From NCBI GenBank assembly GCA_041593595.1, contig JBFHNV010000240.1, positions 1-9,150 on the forward strand: a DNA stretch of 9,150 nucleotides. The letters run 5' to 3'. Made by a program: the position numbers and the translations under genes. The DNA comes from JBFHNV01 sp041593595 (lineage in GTDB: Bacteria > Pseudomonadota > Gammaproteobacteria > HK1). How positions within the stretch are numbered: position 1 is the first letter of the stretch; the number at the start of each line of letters is the position of its first letter. Below, piece after piece: positions 1 to 7,860 of the stretch. The notes beneath the pieces are model-generated. The model did not search any database. It was given only the letters and a program-made list of their open reading frames with translations, and was not told where the DNA came from.

Positions 1-1
1 A

Positions 2-27
2 CCCTCTCCCCCGTGTGGGGGAGAGGG
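2..27. repeat. REP-like perfect palindrome, possible terminator of the oligomer hydrolase gene
   Basis: The arms ccctctccccc (2-12) and gggggagaggg (17-27) are perfectly complementary over 11 bp around a 4-base gtgt loop, followed by cagggtgaggggg. Dispersed intergenic palindromes of this type (a ccctctccc/gggagaggg stem with a g-rich tail) are familiar from many GC-rich proteobacterial genomes. It lies about 40 bases beyond the stop of the minus-strand gene ending at 66, so it could end or stabilise that mRNA. The window edge hides any following U-tract. No second copy occurs in this window, so its repeat status is from general knowledge. Confidence 0.6.
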
Positions 28-65
28 CAGGGTGAGGGGGCGTTTCGACGACCCCGCTGGTGCCG

Positions 66-2327
<2,262 letters not shown>

Positions 2328-2430
2328 GAGGTCGTCCTCCCTTCCCGTCGTTATTCCACCCGCTGGATCTCCAGCCGCCCGAAGGATGCGGGAACCCGGC
2401 GTGGCGCGCCACCGCGGACGCGAGGCGGTC

Positions 2431-2451
2431 TGCACCGGGTCGGTGCACCGG
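2431..2451. repeat. Operator-like palindrome with direct repeat
   Basis: CGGTGCACCG (2441-2450) is a perfect 10-bp palindrome. The octamer tgcaccgg occurs twice (2431-2438 and 2444-2451), so the first copy can also pair with the palindrome (tgcaccg 2431-2437 with cggtgca 2441-2447). Its place between two divergent genes fits a regulator-binding site, but no regulator gene is in the window and the function is inferred. Confidence 0.4.
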
Positions 2452-2499
2452 CAGGATCCCCGTTCCTGGCGCCGCGGAGTGGCATCCGTATTCACACAA

Positions 2500-2522
2500 G
2501 GCCGGCCCGTGCCGGGCCGGCC
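2500..2522. repeat. Strong GC hairpin in the xsc upstream region
   Basis: Arms ggccggcccg (2500-2509) and cgggccggcc (2513-2522) are perfectly complementary over 10 bp with a 3-base loop. Neither strand has a T-tract after it, so it is not a textbook rho-independent terminator. It lies about 140 bases before xsc and could be a leader structure, an operator or an extruding palindrome. Confidence 0.55.
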
Positions 2523-2660
2523 CCGCCCCCGCCTGTCACCAAATCCCGCGGCGCGCTGGCCCCTGAATCGGTGCCCATCGCGCTGGCGCCCGGCGTTCCC
2601 AGCGATCATCCTATGTGGCCGATGTTGCAACCCATCCGAAGAACCAGCAGGTAACGACCG

Positions 2661-4424
2661 ATGAAGATGACGTCTCAGGAAGCGTTCGTGGAAACGTTGC
2701 GGGTACAGGGGGTGAAGGTGGCCTTCGGGATCGTGGGCTCCGCCTTCATGCCGGGGCTGGACGTGTTCGAACGGGCGGGGATCCGCTTCGTGGACGTGGC
2801 CCACGAGCAGGGCGCGGCCCACATGGCCGACGGCTACACCCGGGCCAGCGGCGAGATCGCCGTGTGCATCGCCCAGAACGGCCCCGGGATCACGAACTTC
2901 GTCACCGCCGTGGCGGCTGCCTACTGGAACCACACGCCCATGCTGGTGATCACCCCGGAGACGGGCTCCACCACCCAGGGTCTGGGCGGCTTCCAGGAGA
3001 CGCGCCAGCTCCCCTACTTCGAGGAGATCACCTGCCACCAGGAGACCCTGTCGCACCCGACGCGCATCGTCGAGGCCCTGACCCGCTGCTTCCAGCGCGC
3101 GCGCCAGCACTCGGCGCCGGTGCAGTTCAACATGCCTCGGGACTACTTCTGCCAGATCGTCGATGTGGAGGTGCCCGAGCCGATCCTTCCGGGCCGCCAG
3201 CCCGGCGACGAGTCACTGGTGGCGGCGGCGGCGAAGATGCTCGCGGAGGCGAAGTTCCCGATGATCGTCGCCGGCGCGGGGGTGGTGCTGAGCGACGCGG
3301 TGGACGAGTGCCGCCAGCTCGCCGAGAAGCTGGGCGCGCCGGTGGCGAACAGCTACCTGCACAACGACAGCTTCCCGGCCAGCCACCCGCTGGCGGTGGG
3401 GCCGCTGGGCTACCAGGGCTGGGAGTCGGCCATGAAGCTCGTGAAGGAGGCGGACGTGATCCTCGCGCTGGGCACCCGCCTGAACCCTTTCAGCACCCTG
3501 CCCCAGCACGGCATCGAGTACTGGACCGGCCAGGCGCGGATCATCCAGGTGGACGCCAACCCGGACATGCTGGGTCTCGCCAAGCCCATCGACGTGGGCA
3601 TCTGCGGCGACGCGCGCGCGGTGGCGCGTCAGCTCGTCGCGGCGCTCGGTAGCCACAAGGCCGGCAACGGGGCGGAGCAACGCAAGGCCCAGATCGCGAC
3701 GGTGAAGTCCGCGTGGCTGCAGAAGCTCGCCGGCTGGGACCACGAGGAGGACGACCCGGGCAGCACCTGGAACGCGCGCGCCCAGAGCAACGAGCCGGAC
3801 AAGCTCGGCCCGCGCCAGGTGCTGCGCGCGCTGCAGGACGGCCTGCCTGACGACGCCATGGTGTCCACGGACATCGGCAACATCTGCGCCATGGCCAACA
3901 GCTACCTGCCCTTCGAGAAGCCGCGAAGCTTCCTTGCCCCGGGCATGTTCGGCAACTGCGGCTACGCCTTCCCCTCCATCATGGGCGCGAAGCTCGCGCG
4001 TCCCGATCGCCCGGCGGTGGCCCTGGTGGGCGACGGCGCGTTCGGCATCAGCATGAACGAGCTGCCCACCTGCTCGCGCATGGCGGTCCCGGTGACCATC
4101 GTGGTGTTCCGCAACGGCCAGTGGGGCGCCGAGAAGAAGAACGACATCCTGTGGTTCAACGAGCGCTTCGTGGGCACGGAGCTGGGCGACGACTTCTCCT
4201 GGGCCGACGTGGCGAAGGCCTTCGGCCTGAAGGGCGTGCGCGTGAGCACCATGGAGGACATCACCCGGGCGGTGTCGGACGCGTGCAAGGCCCAGGCAGA
4301 CGGCGACACCACGCTGGTCGAGATCGTCGTGAACAAGGAGCTGGGCGCGCCCTTCCGCCGCGACGCCATGCGCGACCAGGCCTGCCTGCTGCCGCGCTAC
4401 AAGGACCTGACCGTCACCCGCTGA
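2661..4424 (+). CDS. xsc: Sulfoacetaldehyde acetyltransferase (thiamine-diphosphate enzyme)
   Basis: Xsc converts sulfoacetaldehyde and phosphate to acetyl phosphate and sulfite in the cytoplasm, the desulfonation step of taurine, isethionate and C3-sulfonate catabolism. The 587-residue protein has the three-domain acetolactate-synthase fold at the family's usual length. The N-terminal PYR domain holds the cofactor-activating Glu49 (AHEQGAAHMADGYTRA). A central domain follows (about 185-330). The C-terminal PP domain carries the diphosphate/metal motif GDG (457-459) with Asn485. Motifs that set Xsc apart from acetolactate synthase are the MKMT start, QNGPGITNFVTAV, GTRLNPFSTLP (271-281), GNCGYAFP (431-438), RNGQWGAEKKN (484-494) and ELGAPFRRDA (560-569). 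The first ATG is preferred over the one two codons later because the MKMT start is shared by homologues; GCAGG lies upstream. No phosphotransacetylase follows, unlike many xsc loci. Its stop overlaps syd. Confidence 0.93.
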   Translation: MKMTSQEAFVETLRVQGVKVAFGIVGSAFMPGLDVFERAGIRFVDVAHEQGAAHMADGYTRASGEIAVCIAQNGPGITNFVTAVAAAYWNHTPMLVITPETGSTTQGLGGFQETRQLPYFEEITCHQETLSHPTRIVEALTRCFQRARQHSAPVQFNMPRDYFCQIVDVEVPEPILPGRQPGDESLVAAAAKMLAEAKFPMIVAGAGVVLSDAVDECRQLAEKLGAPVANSYLHNDSFPASHPLAVGPLGYQGWESAMKLVKEADVILALGTRLNPFSTLPQHGIEYWTGQARIIQVDANPDMLGLAKPIDVGICGDARAVARQLVAALGSHKAGNGAEQRKAQIATVKSAWLQKLAGWDHEEDDPGSTWNARAQSNEPDKLGPRQVLRALQDGLPDDAMVSTDIGNICAMANSYLPFEKPRSFLAPGMFGNCGYAFPSIMGAKLARPDRPAVALVGDGAFGISMNELPTCSRMAVPVTIVVFRNGQWGAEKKNDILWFNERFVGTELGDDFSWADVAKAFGLKGVRVSTMEDITRAVSDACKAQADGDTTLVEIVVNKELGAPFRRDAMRDQACLLPRYKDLTVTR

Positions 4425-4434
4425 GCGCTGACGG
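4411..4434. terminator. Hairpin spanning the overlapping xsc and syd stop codons
   Basis: Arms ccgtca (4411-4416) and tgacgg (4429-4434) enclose an inner cgc/gcg stem (4419-4421 and 4425-4427) with a tga loop that is the xsc stop. The syd stop (reverse complement of 4414-4416) is in the outer arm. With convergent genes overlapping by 11 bp there is no space for a conventional terminator, so this structure may serve both transcripts. The stem is short and has no T-tract, so its activity is uncertain. Confidence 0.35.
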
Positions 4435-4980
4435 CGCCTCCGCGGGCTCGAGACGCGCCAGGAACGCCGCCAGCGTGGCGGCGACCTGGCGCAGCGGCGG
4501 CTGCCCGGGCTGCTCCAGCACCACCGCGCCGGTGGCGTTGTCCACGCCCAGGGTCAGGTCGCCCTCGTCGGTGCAGGCGACGAACAGCGTGAGCGGCTCG
4601 CGCCGGCGCATCTTCTGCAGCGCGTGGCCGATGAGGTTCTCCTGGAGCCGCTCGTGGTCGCGCTCGTTCCACACCTGGATCAGCACGGCGGCACCTTCCT
4701 CGGCTCGCACCGGCACCGGGTCGGACCAGAAGCTGCCGTAGAACTCCGCCACGTCCGGGTGCAGCGGCGCGCCCAGGGCCCGCTCGAGCCCCGACCAGTC
4801 CGGTGCCGCGATGCGCCGGCGGGGGCGCCAGGCGATGGTGCCGTCCTGCGCCGGCTCACCGACCTGGCATGGCGACACCCACTCCGGATCGAAGGGCTGG
4901 CGCGGCAGCGCGCCAGCCGGCGACAGCGCGACGAATTCATCCAGGATACGCGTGAGCTCCCGCACCACCGACGACTCCAC
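4414..4980 (-). CDS. syd: SecY-interacting protein Syd
   Basis: Syd is a small peripheral cytoplasmic protein that binds the SecY translocon subunit and in E. coli is proposed to monitor SecYEG assembly. The 188-residue product is close to the E. coli length (about 181) and shows the family pattern: a Pro-Cys near residue 37-38, a Trp-rich TIAWRPRRR segment (48-56), HPDVAEFYGSFWSDP (74-88), the hallmark QENLIGH (113-119) and TLFVACTDEGDLTLGVDNATGAV-type strands (131-153), ending in FLARLEP. I chose the GTG at 4980 because GGGGAGG (4986-4992 on the opposite strand) lies 5 bases upstream and this matches the homologous N-terminus; the frame continues upstream without homology. About 10 residues follow the usual end. 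It is convergent with xsc and divergent from the hydrolase at 5080, so it is probably a single-gene unit unrelated to the sulfonate genes. Confidence 0.88.
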   Translation of the reverse strand: MESSVVRELTRILDEFVALSPAGALPRQPFDPEWVSPCQVGEPAQDGTIAWRPRRRIAAPDWSGLERALGAPLHPDVAEFYGSFWSDPVPVRAEEGAAVLIQVWNERDHERLQENLIGHALQKMRRREPLTLFVACTDEGDLTLGVDNATGAVVLEQPGQPPLRQVAATLAAFLARLEPAEAPSALSG

Positions 4981-5079
4981 GACACCCTCCCCACGGTCCA
5001 GCCCCGTCCATGATGCCGGATGCCGGGGGCGTGCGGCTCGGGCGGCTATCATGGCGCCGGACTTCAGGAGGACGCACGC
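4981..5079. promoter_or_regulatory. Divergent promoter region between syd and the alpha/beta hydrolase
   Basis: Ninety-nine bases separate the two divergent starts. On the plus strand TATCAT (5047-5052) is a plausible -10 element, with transcription starting about 20 bases before the ATG, but no -35 match is seen at the expected spacing. AGGAGG (5066-5071) is a strong ribosome-binding site 8 bases before the hydrolase ATG at 5080. GGGGAGG (4986-4992, minus) serves syd. Confidence 0.4.
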
Positions 5080-5925
5080 ATGGGATTCGACTGGCGCGCG
5101 CTCGCGGCGCAGGAGCTGGAGCGGCACTTCAACCCGCGGGTGGCGGTGCCCGACGCGCAGGCGCACCTGGACCGGTTCGCGGCGCGCTCGGCGGCGGCGC
5201 GGGGGCTGATTCCCGGACGTTACGACCTGCGTTACGGCAAGCGGTCCCAGGAGACCCTGGACGTGCACGCGCCGCCGGGGTCCGAGGGGTTGCCCCTGGT
5301 GGTGTTCCTGCACGGCGGCTACTGGCGCGCGCTGGACAAGTCGGACCACAGCTTCGTGGCGCCGCCCCTGCTGCAGGCCGGCGCCGTGGTGGCGAACGTG
5401 AACTACGACCTGTGTCCCACCGTCACCCTGGACGAGATGGTGGAGGAGATCGGCAACTCGCTGCGCTTCTGCGCCGCCCATGCGGAGAGCTGGGGCGCGG
5501 ATCCCCGGCGCATGGTCCTGATGGGCCACTCCGCCGGCGCCCACCTGGCCGCGGAGATGCTGCTGGCAGACCCGCCGCCTGCCCGCGGGATCGCCGCGCT
5601 CATCGGGCTCACCGGGATCTACGAGCCGGAGATCATCCTGGGGGTCTCGGTGAACGAAGAGGCCCAGGTCACACCGGAGACGGCGGCCCGGCGCAGCTGC
5701 CTCGGTCGCCCCTTCCAGCTGCGCCCGCGCGCGCTGCTGGCGGCGGGCGGCGACGAGCCCGAGGGCTGGCGGGGGCAGACCACCGCCTTCGCCGCCGCGT
5801 GCCGGGACGCGGGCCTGGACACCCGCAGCGAGATCGTCCCGGGCGCGAACCACTTCACCGTGCTGGAGCGGGCGCTGGATCCCGCGGACCCGCTGCACGG
5901 CGTCCTGCGGGACTACCTGACCTGA
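5080..5925 (+). CDS. Alpha/beta hydrolase, arylformamidase (kynurenine formamidase)-like
   Basis: A 281-residue cytoplasmic alpha/beta hydrolase without a signal peptide. Visible elements are an N-terminal helical segment typical of bacterial arylformamidase-like proteins (FNPRVAVPDAQAHLDRFA, 17-34), the oxyanion-hole motif HGGYWRALDK (78-87), VNYDLCP (107-113) and the nucleophile elbow GHSAGAH (Ser151). Asp225 (AAGGDEPE) and His258 (GANHF) are the likely triad partners. The family hydrolyses N-formyl-kynurenine, other formamides or small esters; the true substrate cannot be read from sequence, and no other kynurenine-pathway gene is present. The ATG at 5080 follows AGGAGG by 8 bases and gives the usual N-terminus; an in-frame ATG 20 codons upstream adds only Gly-rich sequence. 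It is divergent from syd and convergent with the glutamine-amidotransferase-like gene, 10 bases apart, so it is likely monocistronic. Confidence 0.83.
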   Translation: MGFDWRALAAQELERHFNPRVAVPDAQAHLDRFAARSAAARGLIPGRYDLRYGKRSQETLDVHAPPGSEGLPLVVFLHGGYWRALDKSDHSFVAPPLLQAGAVVANVNYDLCPTVTLDEMVEEIGNSLRFCAAHAESWGADPRRMVLMGHSAGAHLAAEMLLADPPPARGIAALIGLTGIYEPEIILGVSVNEEAQVTPETAARRSCLGRPFQLRPRALLAAGGDEPEGWRGQTTAFAAACRDAGLDTRSEIVPGANHFTVLERALDPADPLHGVLRDYLT

Positions 5926-5935
5926 CGATCCGCTC

Positions 5936-6649
5936 TCAGTCGGCGCTCAGGAACCTGAGCGCCCAGCGGGCGAAGTCGCCCGCGTGGGTGGGCTCGGCCA
6001 GGCTCGCGATGCCCTGCTCGGTCACCTGGGCGCCGAAGCGCTCGCGGCGGGACTCGTAGAGGGCGGTGGCGTAATCCGGCGTGAACTCCGGGTGCGCCTG
6101 CACCGTCATCACCCGCTCGCCGATGGCCAGCATGGCGTACTCGCAGAACGGGCTCGAGGCCAGCACCTGGGCGCCCGGCGGCGGCTCCACCACCTGGTCC
6201 TGGTGGCAGGCCAGCAGGGACAGCTCCCGGAGCGCCGGGTCCATCCACGGGCGCGGCTCGCGCAGCGCATAGGTGTGGCGCCCGATGCCCCAGCCCTTGT
6301 CGGACTTGACCACCTTGCCCCCCAGGGCGTCGGCGATGAGCTGGTGGCCGAAGCACACTCCCAGCAGGCGCCGCTCGGCGGCCATGGCGTCACGGATGAA
6401 GGCCCGCGCCGGCTCGAGCCAGGCGTGATCCTCGTACACCCCGGCAGCGCTGCCGGTGATGATGTAGCCGTGGCAGGCGTCGGGTGACGGCGGCAGCTCG
6501 CCGTTCTCCACCCAGTAGCGATCCAGGGCCACCGGGAACTCGTCCCGGTGCGCCGCGAGCCAGCGCTCGAAGGCGTCGGCGAAGCGCCCGAAGCGGGCCT
6601 CCAGGGGCTCGGAGTTGTGGCCGGTCTCCAGGATGCCGATGCGCTTCAC
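5936..6649 (-). CDS. Class I glutamine amidotransferase-like protein (stand-alone GATase1 domain)
   Basis: A 237-residue single-domain GATase1 protein. The nucleophile is Cys99 in LLGVCFGHQLIA (95-106), and the His/Glu pair is His186/Glu188 in VQAHPEF (183-189), so the triad is complete. YIITGSAAGVYED (62-74) is the usual strand before the oxyanion loop. There is no fused or adjacent synthetase domain. Stand-alone members resemble the GMP-synthase glutaminase domain, and some act as gamma-glutamyl hydrolases instead of ammonia donors; the role here is unknown. The start is GTG at 6649, 15 bases after the comE stop, with only a weak GAGG overlapping that stop, so translation probably depends on readthrough from comE. 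Being third in the comD-comE unit suggests a link to the same pathway. Two tandem hairpins lie in its last codons. Confidence 0.85.
   Translation of the reverse strand: MKRIGILETGHNSEPLEARFGRFADAFERWLAAHRDEFPVALDRYWVENGELPPSPDACHGYIITGSAAGVYEDHAWLEPARAFIRDAMAAERRLLGVCFGHQLIADALGGKVVKSDKGWGIGRHTYALREPRPWMDPALRELSLLACHQDQVVEPPPGAQVLASSPFCEYAMLAIGERVMTVQAHPEFTPDYATALYESRRERFGAQVTEQGIASLAEPTHAGDFARWALRFLSAD
5942..5983. terminator. Two tandem perfect hairpins at the convergent hydrolase/GATase junction
   Basis: First hairpin: ggcgctcagg (5942-5951), aa loop, cctgagcgcc (5954-5963). Second: gcgggcga (5966-5973), ag loop, tcgcccgc (5976-5983). Both are perfectly paired and only two bases apart. For the plus-strand hydrolase they begin 17 bases after the stop, where a terminator is expected, though there is no T-tract. 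On the minus strand they lie within the last codons of the GATase-like gene, where ribosomes would normally melt them. Termination function is inferred. Confidence 0.5.
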
Positions 6650-6664
6650 GCCGGACGCGACGCC

Positions 6665-7234
6665 TCAGACCGTCGCCGCCCCGCGGAAGCGGTTGATGGC
6701 GGTGACGCCATCGAAGGAATGCGGGAACGCCAGCGGCAGCGCCTCGGCGGCCACCTTCACGTTGGCGAACGCCGGCCCCGGCGCGGAGCGCATGAAGTCG
6801 CGCAGCGACTCGAGCTCGTCGTCCCGGGTCACGGTGCGCGCGGTGGCGATGCCGCAGCCGCGGGCCACCGCCTCGAGATCCGTGCCGGAGGCGGTGGCGG
6901 TGGGCTGGCCGCCGGTCTCCACGTAGGACTCGTTGTCCATCACCAGCACCGCCAGGTTCGCAGGCGCCTGCATGGCGATGGTGGCCAGCGCGCCCAGGCC
7001 CATCAGGATCTCGCCGTCGCCGGTGAACAGCACCACCCGCTTGTCCGGCTGCGCCAGGGCGAGCCCCAGGGCGAAGGGGCCGGCCTGGCCCATGGCGCCG
7101 ATGAAGCAGAAGTTGCGGGCGTCGTCGCCGGACGCGGTCAGGTCCCAGGTGCACGAGCCCAGGCCCGACACCGCCAGCAGGTTCGCGGGGCGGTCCTCCA
7201 GCAGGTACTTCACCGCGGGTCGTCGCTTGATCAC
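6665..7234 (-). CDS. comE: Sulfopyruvate decarboxylase beta subunit (TPP-binding), ComE-like
   Basis: A 189-residue protein equal to the C-terminal PP half of a thiamine-diphosphate decarboxylase. The cofactor motif runs from GDGEILMGLGALATI (72-86), with the metal-binding GDG at 72-74, to Asn101 in VMDNESYVETGGQ (98-110). GAMGQAGPFALGLALA (46-61) is the usual segment before it. In the ComDE pair this chain completes the active site that turns 3-sulfopyruvate into sulfoacetaldehyde and CO2, the substrate of the nearby Xsc. The GTG start at 7234 is set by AAGGAGG (7244-7250), 9 bases upstream and inside the last codons of comD, which ends only 4 bases before. Phosphonopyruvate decarboxylase is the closest alternative, but that enzyme is usually one fused chain and no phosphonate genes are here. 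I am confident of the family, less of the substrate. Confidence 0.8.
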   Translation of the reverse strand: MIKRRPAVKYLLEDRPANLLAVSGLGSCTWDLTASGDDARNFCFIGAMGQAGPFALGLALAQPDKRVVLFTGDGEILMGLGALATIAMQAPANLAVLVMDNESYVETGGQPTATASGTDLEAVARGCGIATARTVTRDDELESLRDFMRSAPGPAFANVKVAAEALPLAFPHSFDGVTAINRFRGAATV

Positions 7235-7238
7235 CGGC

Positions 7239-7769
7239 TCACCCCTCCTTGAACTGCTTCGCGCCGATCATCTTCTGGGACAGCAGCACCGCCGCCGCCT
7301 GGCGGGTGTTGTGGGCGAGCTTCGCCGCCGCGTCCACGGTGGCACCCACCTCGTCGCGACGGTCGGCCCGGAACACCCGCACGTCCATGGCCTCCAGCAC
7401 GCCGGGCGTCCCCACGCCCATGGGCACCTGCCAGGGGATGAACTCGCCCCACTCGCCGCGCATGGACACGATGGTGAGGAAGGGGATGCGGCAGATGATC
7501 GGCAGCGCGATGGCGTTGATGCAGTTGCCCACGCCGCTGGACTGCATCAGCAGCACCCCCTTGCGCCCGCCTGCCCAGGCGCCGCACACGACCCCCACGC
7601 CCTCCTCCTCGGTGGTGAGCGTCACCACGTCGATGCCGTTGTGGGCCTCGCACAGCTTGATGAGCGGCGTGTGGCCGGCGTCCGGCACGTGCGCCACCAG
7701 GGAGAAGTCCTGCGCGAGCAGGACGTCGAAGATGTCGCGGTGCCAGTCGCTGCCGGGCTTCGTCGTCAT
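7239..7769 (-). CDS. comD: Sulfopyruvate decarboxylase alpha subunit (PYR domain), ComD-like
   Basis: A 176-residue protein equal to the N-terminal PYR half of a thiamine-diphosphate decarboxylase. The activating glutamate lies in TTEEEGVGVVCGAWAGG (52-68, Glu54-56). LLMQSSGVGNCINAI (73-87) and SMRGEWGEFIPWQVPMG (102-118) are the segments most typical of the sulfopyruvate/phosphonopyruvate decarboxylase group. The chain has no GDG motif, so it needs ComE as partner. The start is ATG at 7769 with AGGAG about 5 bases upstream. comE begins 4 bases after its stop, and the shared ribosome site encodes its last residues (Lys-Glu-Gly), implying coupled translation. Ninety-one bases separate it from slyD upstream, enough for its own promoter. 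The presence of xsc in the same window supports the sulfopyruvate assignment over phosphonopyruvate. Confidence 0.8.
   Translation of the reverse strand: MTTKPGSDWHRDIFDVLLAQDFSLVAHVPDAGHTPLIKLCEAHNGIDVVTLTTEEEGVGVVCGAWAGGRKGVLLMQSSGVGNCINAIALPIICRIPFLTIVSMRGEWGEFIPWQVPMGVGTPGVLEAMDVRVFRADRRDEVGATVDAAAKLAHNTRQAAAVLLSQKMIGAKQFKEG
7244..7250 (-). promoter_or_regulatory. comE ribosome-binding site inside the end of comD
   Basis: The minus strand reads AAGGAGG, a near-perfect Shine-Dalgarno, 9 bases before the comE GTG and overlapping the last comD codons. It fixes the comE start, offsets the weaker GTG codon and suggests balanced, coupled production of the two subunits. Confidence 0.75.
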
Positions 7770-7860
7770 GCGGGCTCCTGTTCTCTCTCACCGCTCGCGG
7801 GCGGAGCGGAATCATAAGCGAATCGCGCGGGATCCTGCCTCCGTCGGCGGGCCGGCGCGC
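7770..7860 (-). promoter_or_regulatory. slyD-comD intergenic region with possible comD promoter
   Basis: On the minus strand TATGAT (7811-7816) resembles a sigma-70 -10 element about 40 bases before the comD ATG, within an island less GC-rich than its surroundings. No convincing -35 is found. Closer to the gene an inverted repeat, ccgctc (7791-7796) and gagcgg (7804-7809), could form a small leader hairpin or operator. No clear terminator follows slyD, so readthrough from the upstream genes is also possible. Confidence 0.35.

Larger units (their letters stand above)
2328..2660. promoter_or_regulatory. Divergent intergenic region between oligomer hydrolase and xsc
   Basis: This 333-bp stretch must carry the promoters of both flanking genes. 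I see no credible gene in it. The minus side has a good GGGAGG ribosome site (2336-2341). An AT-richer ttattc (2351-2356, gaataa on the minus strand) could be a -10 element but has no recognisable -35. The plus side has only a modest GCAGG before the xsc ATG. It holds several inverted repeats (listed separately) that could be operators, plus a GTTGCAAC palindrome (2624-2631) about 30 bases before xsc. No clean sigma-70 or sigma-54 promoter was found. Confidence 0.5.

Noticed and set aside
2616..2629. Sigma-54-like TGGC...TTGC element before xsc
   Set aside because: GG and GC are separated by 8 bases instead of the required 10, so the -24/-12 geometry does not fit.
2328..3110. Minus-strand reading frame of the oligomer hydrolase stays open far upstream, into xsc antisense
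   Set aside because: The translated extension is Arg/Gly/His-rich with no family resemblance, while the ATG at 2327 has a strong ribosome site and is followed directly by a signal peptide.
2661..4424. Acetolactate synthase large subunit as the identity of the TPP enzyme
   Set aside because: The general fold is shared, but the QWGAEKKN, NPFSTLP and ELGAPFRRDA motifs are those of Xsc, and no ilvN or ilvC is nearby.
4981..5898. Upstream extension of the syd frame, giving a 494-residue protein
   Set aside because: The extra 306 residues are antisense to the alpha/beta hydrolase and show no Syd resemblance; the GTG at 4980 has a good ribosome site and yields the normal Syd length.
6390..7154. 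Other minus-strand open frames overlapping comE and the GATase gene
   Set aside because: They are out-of-frame shadows with Arg/Gly-rich translations and no recognisable domains.
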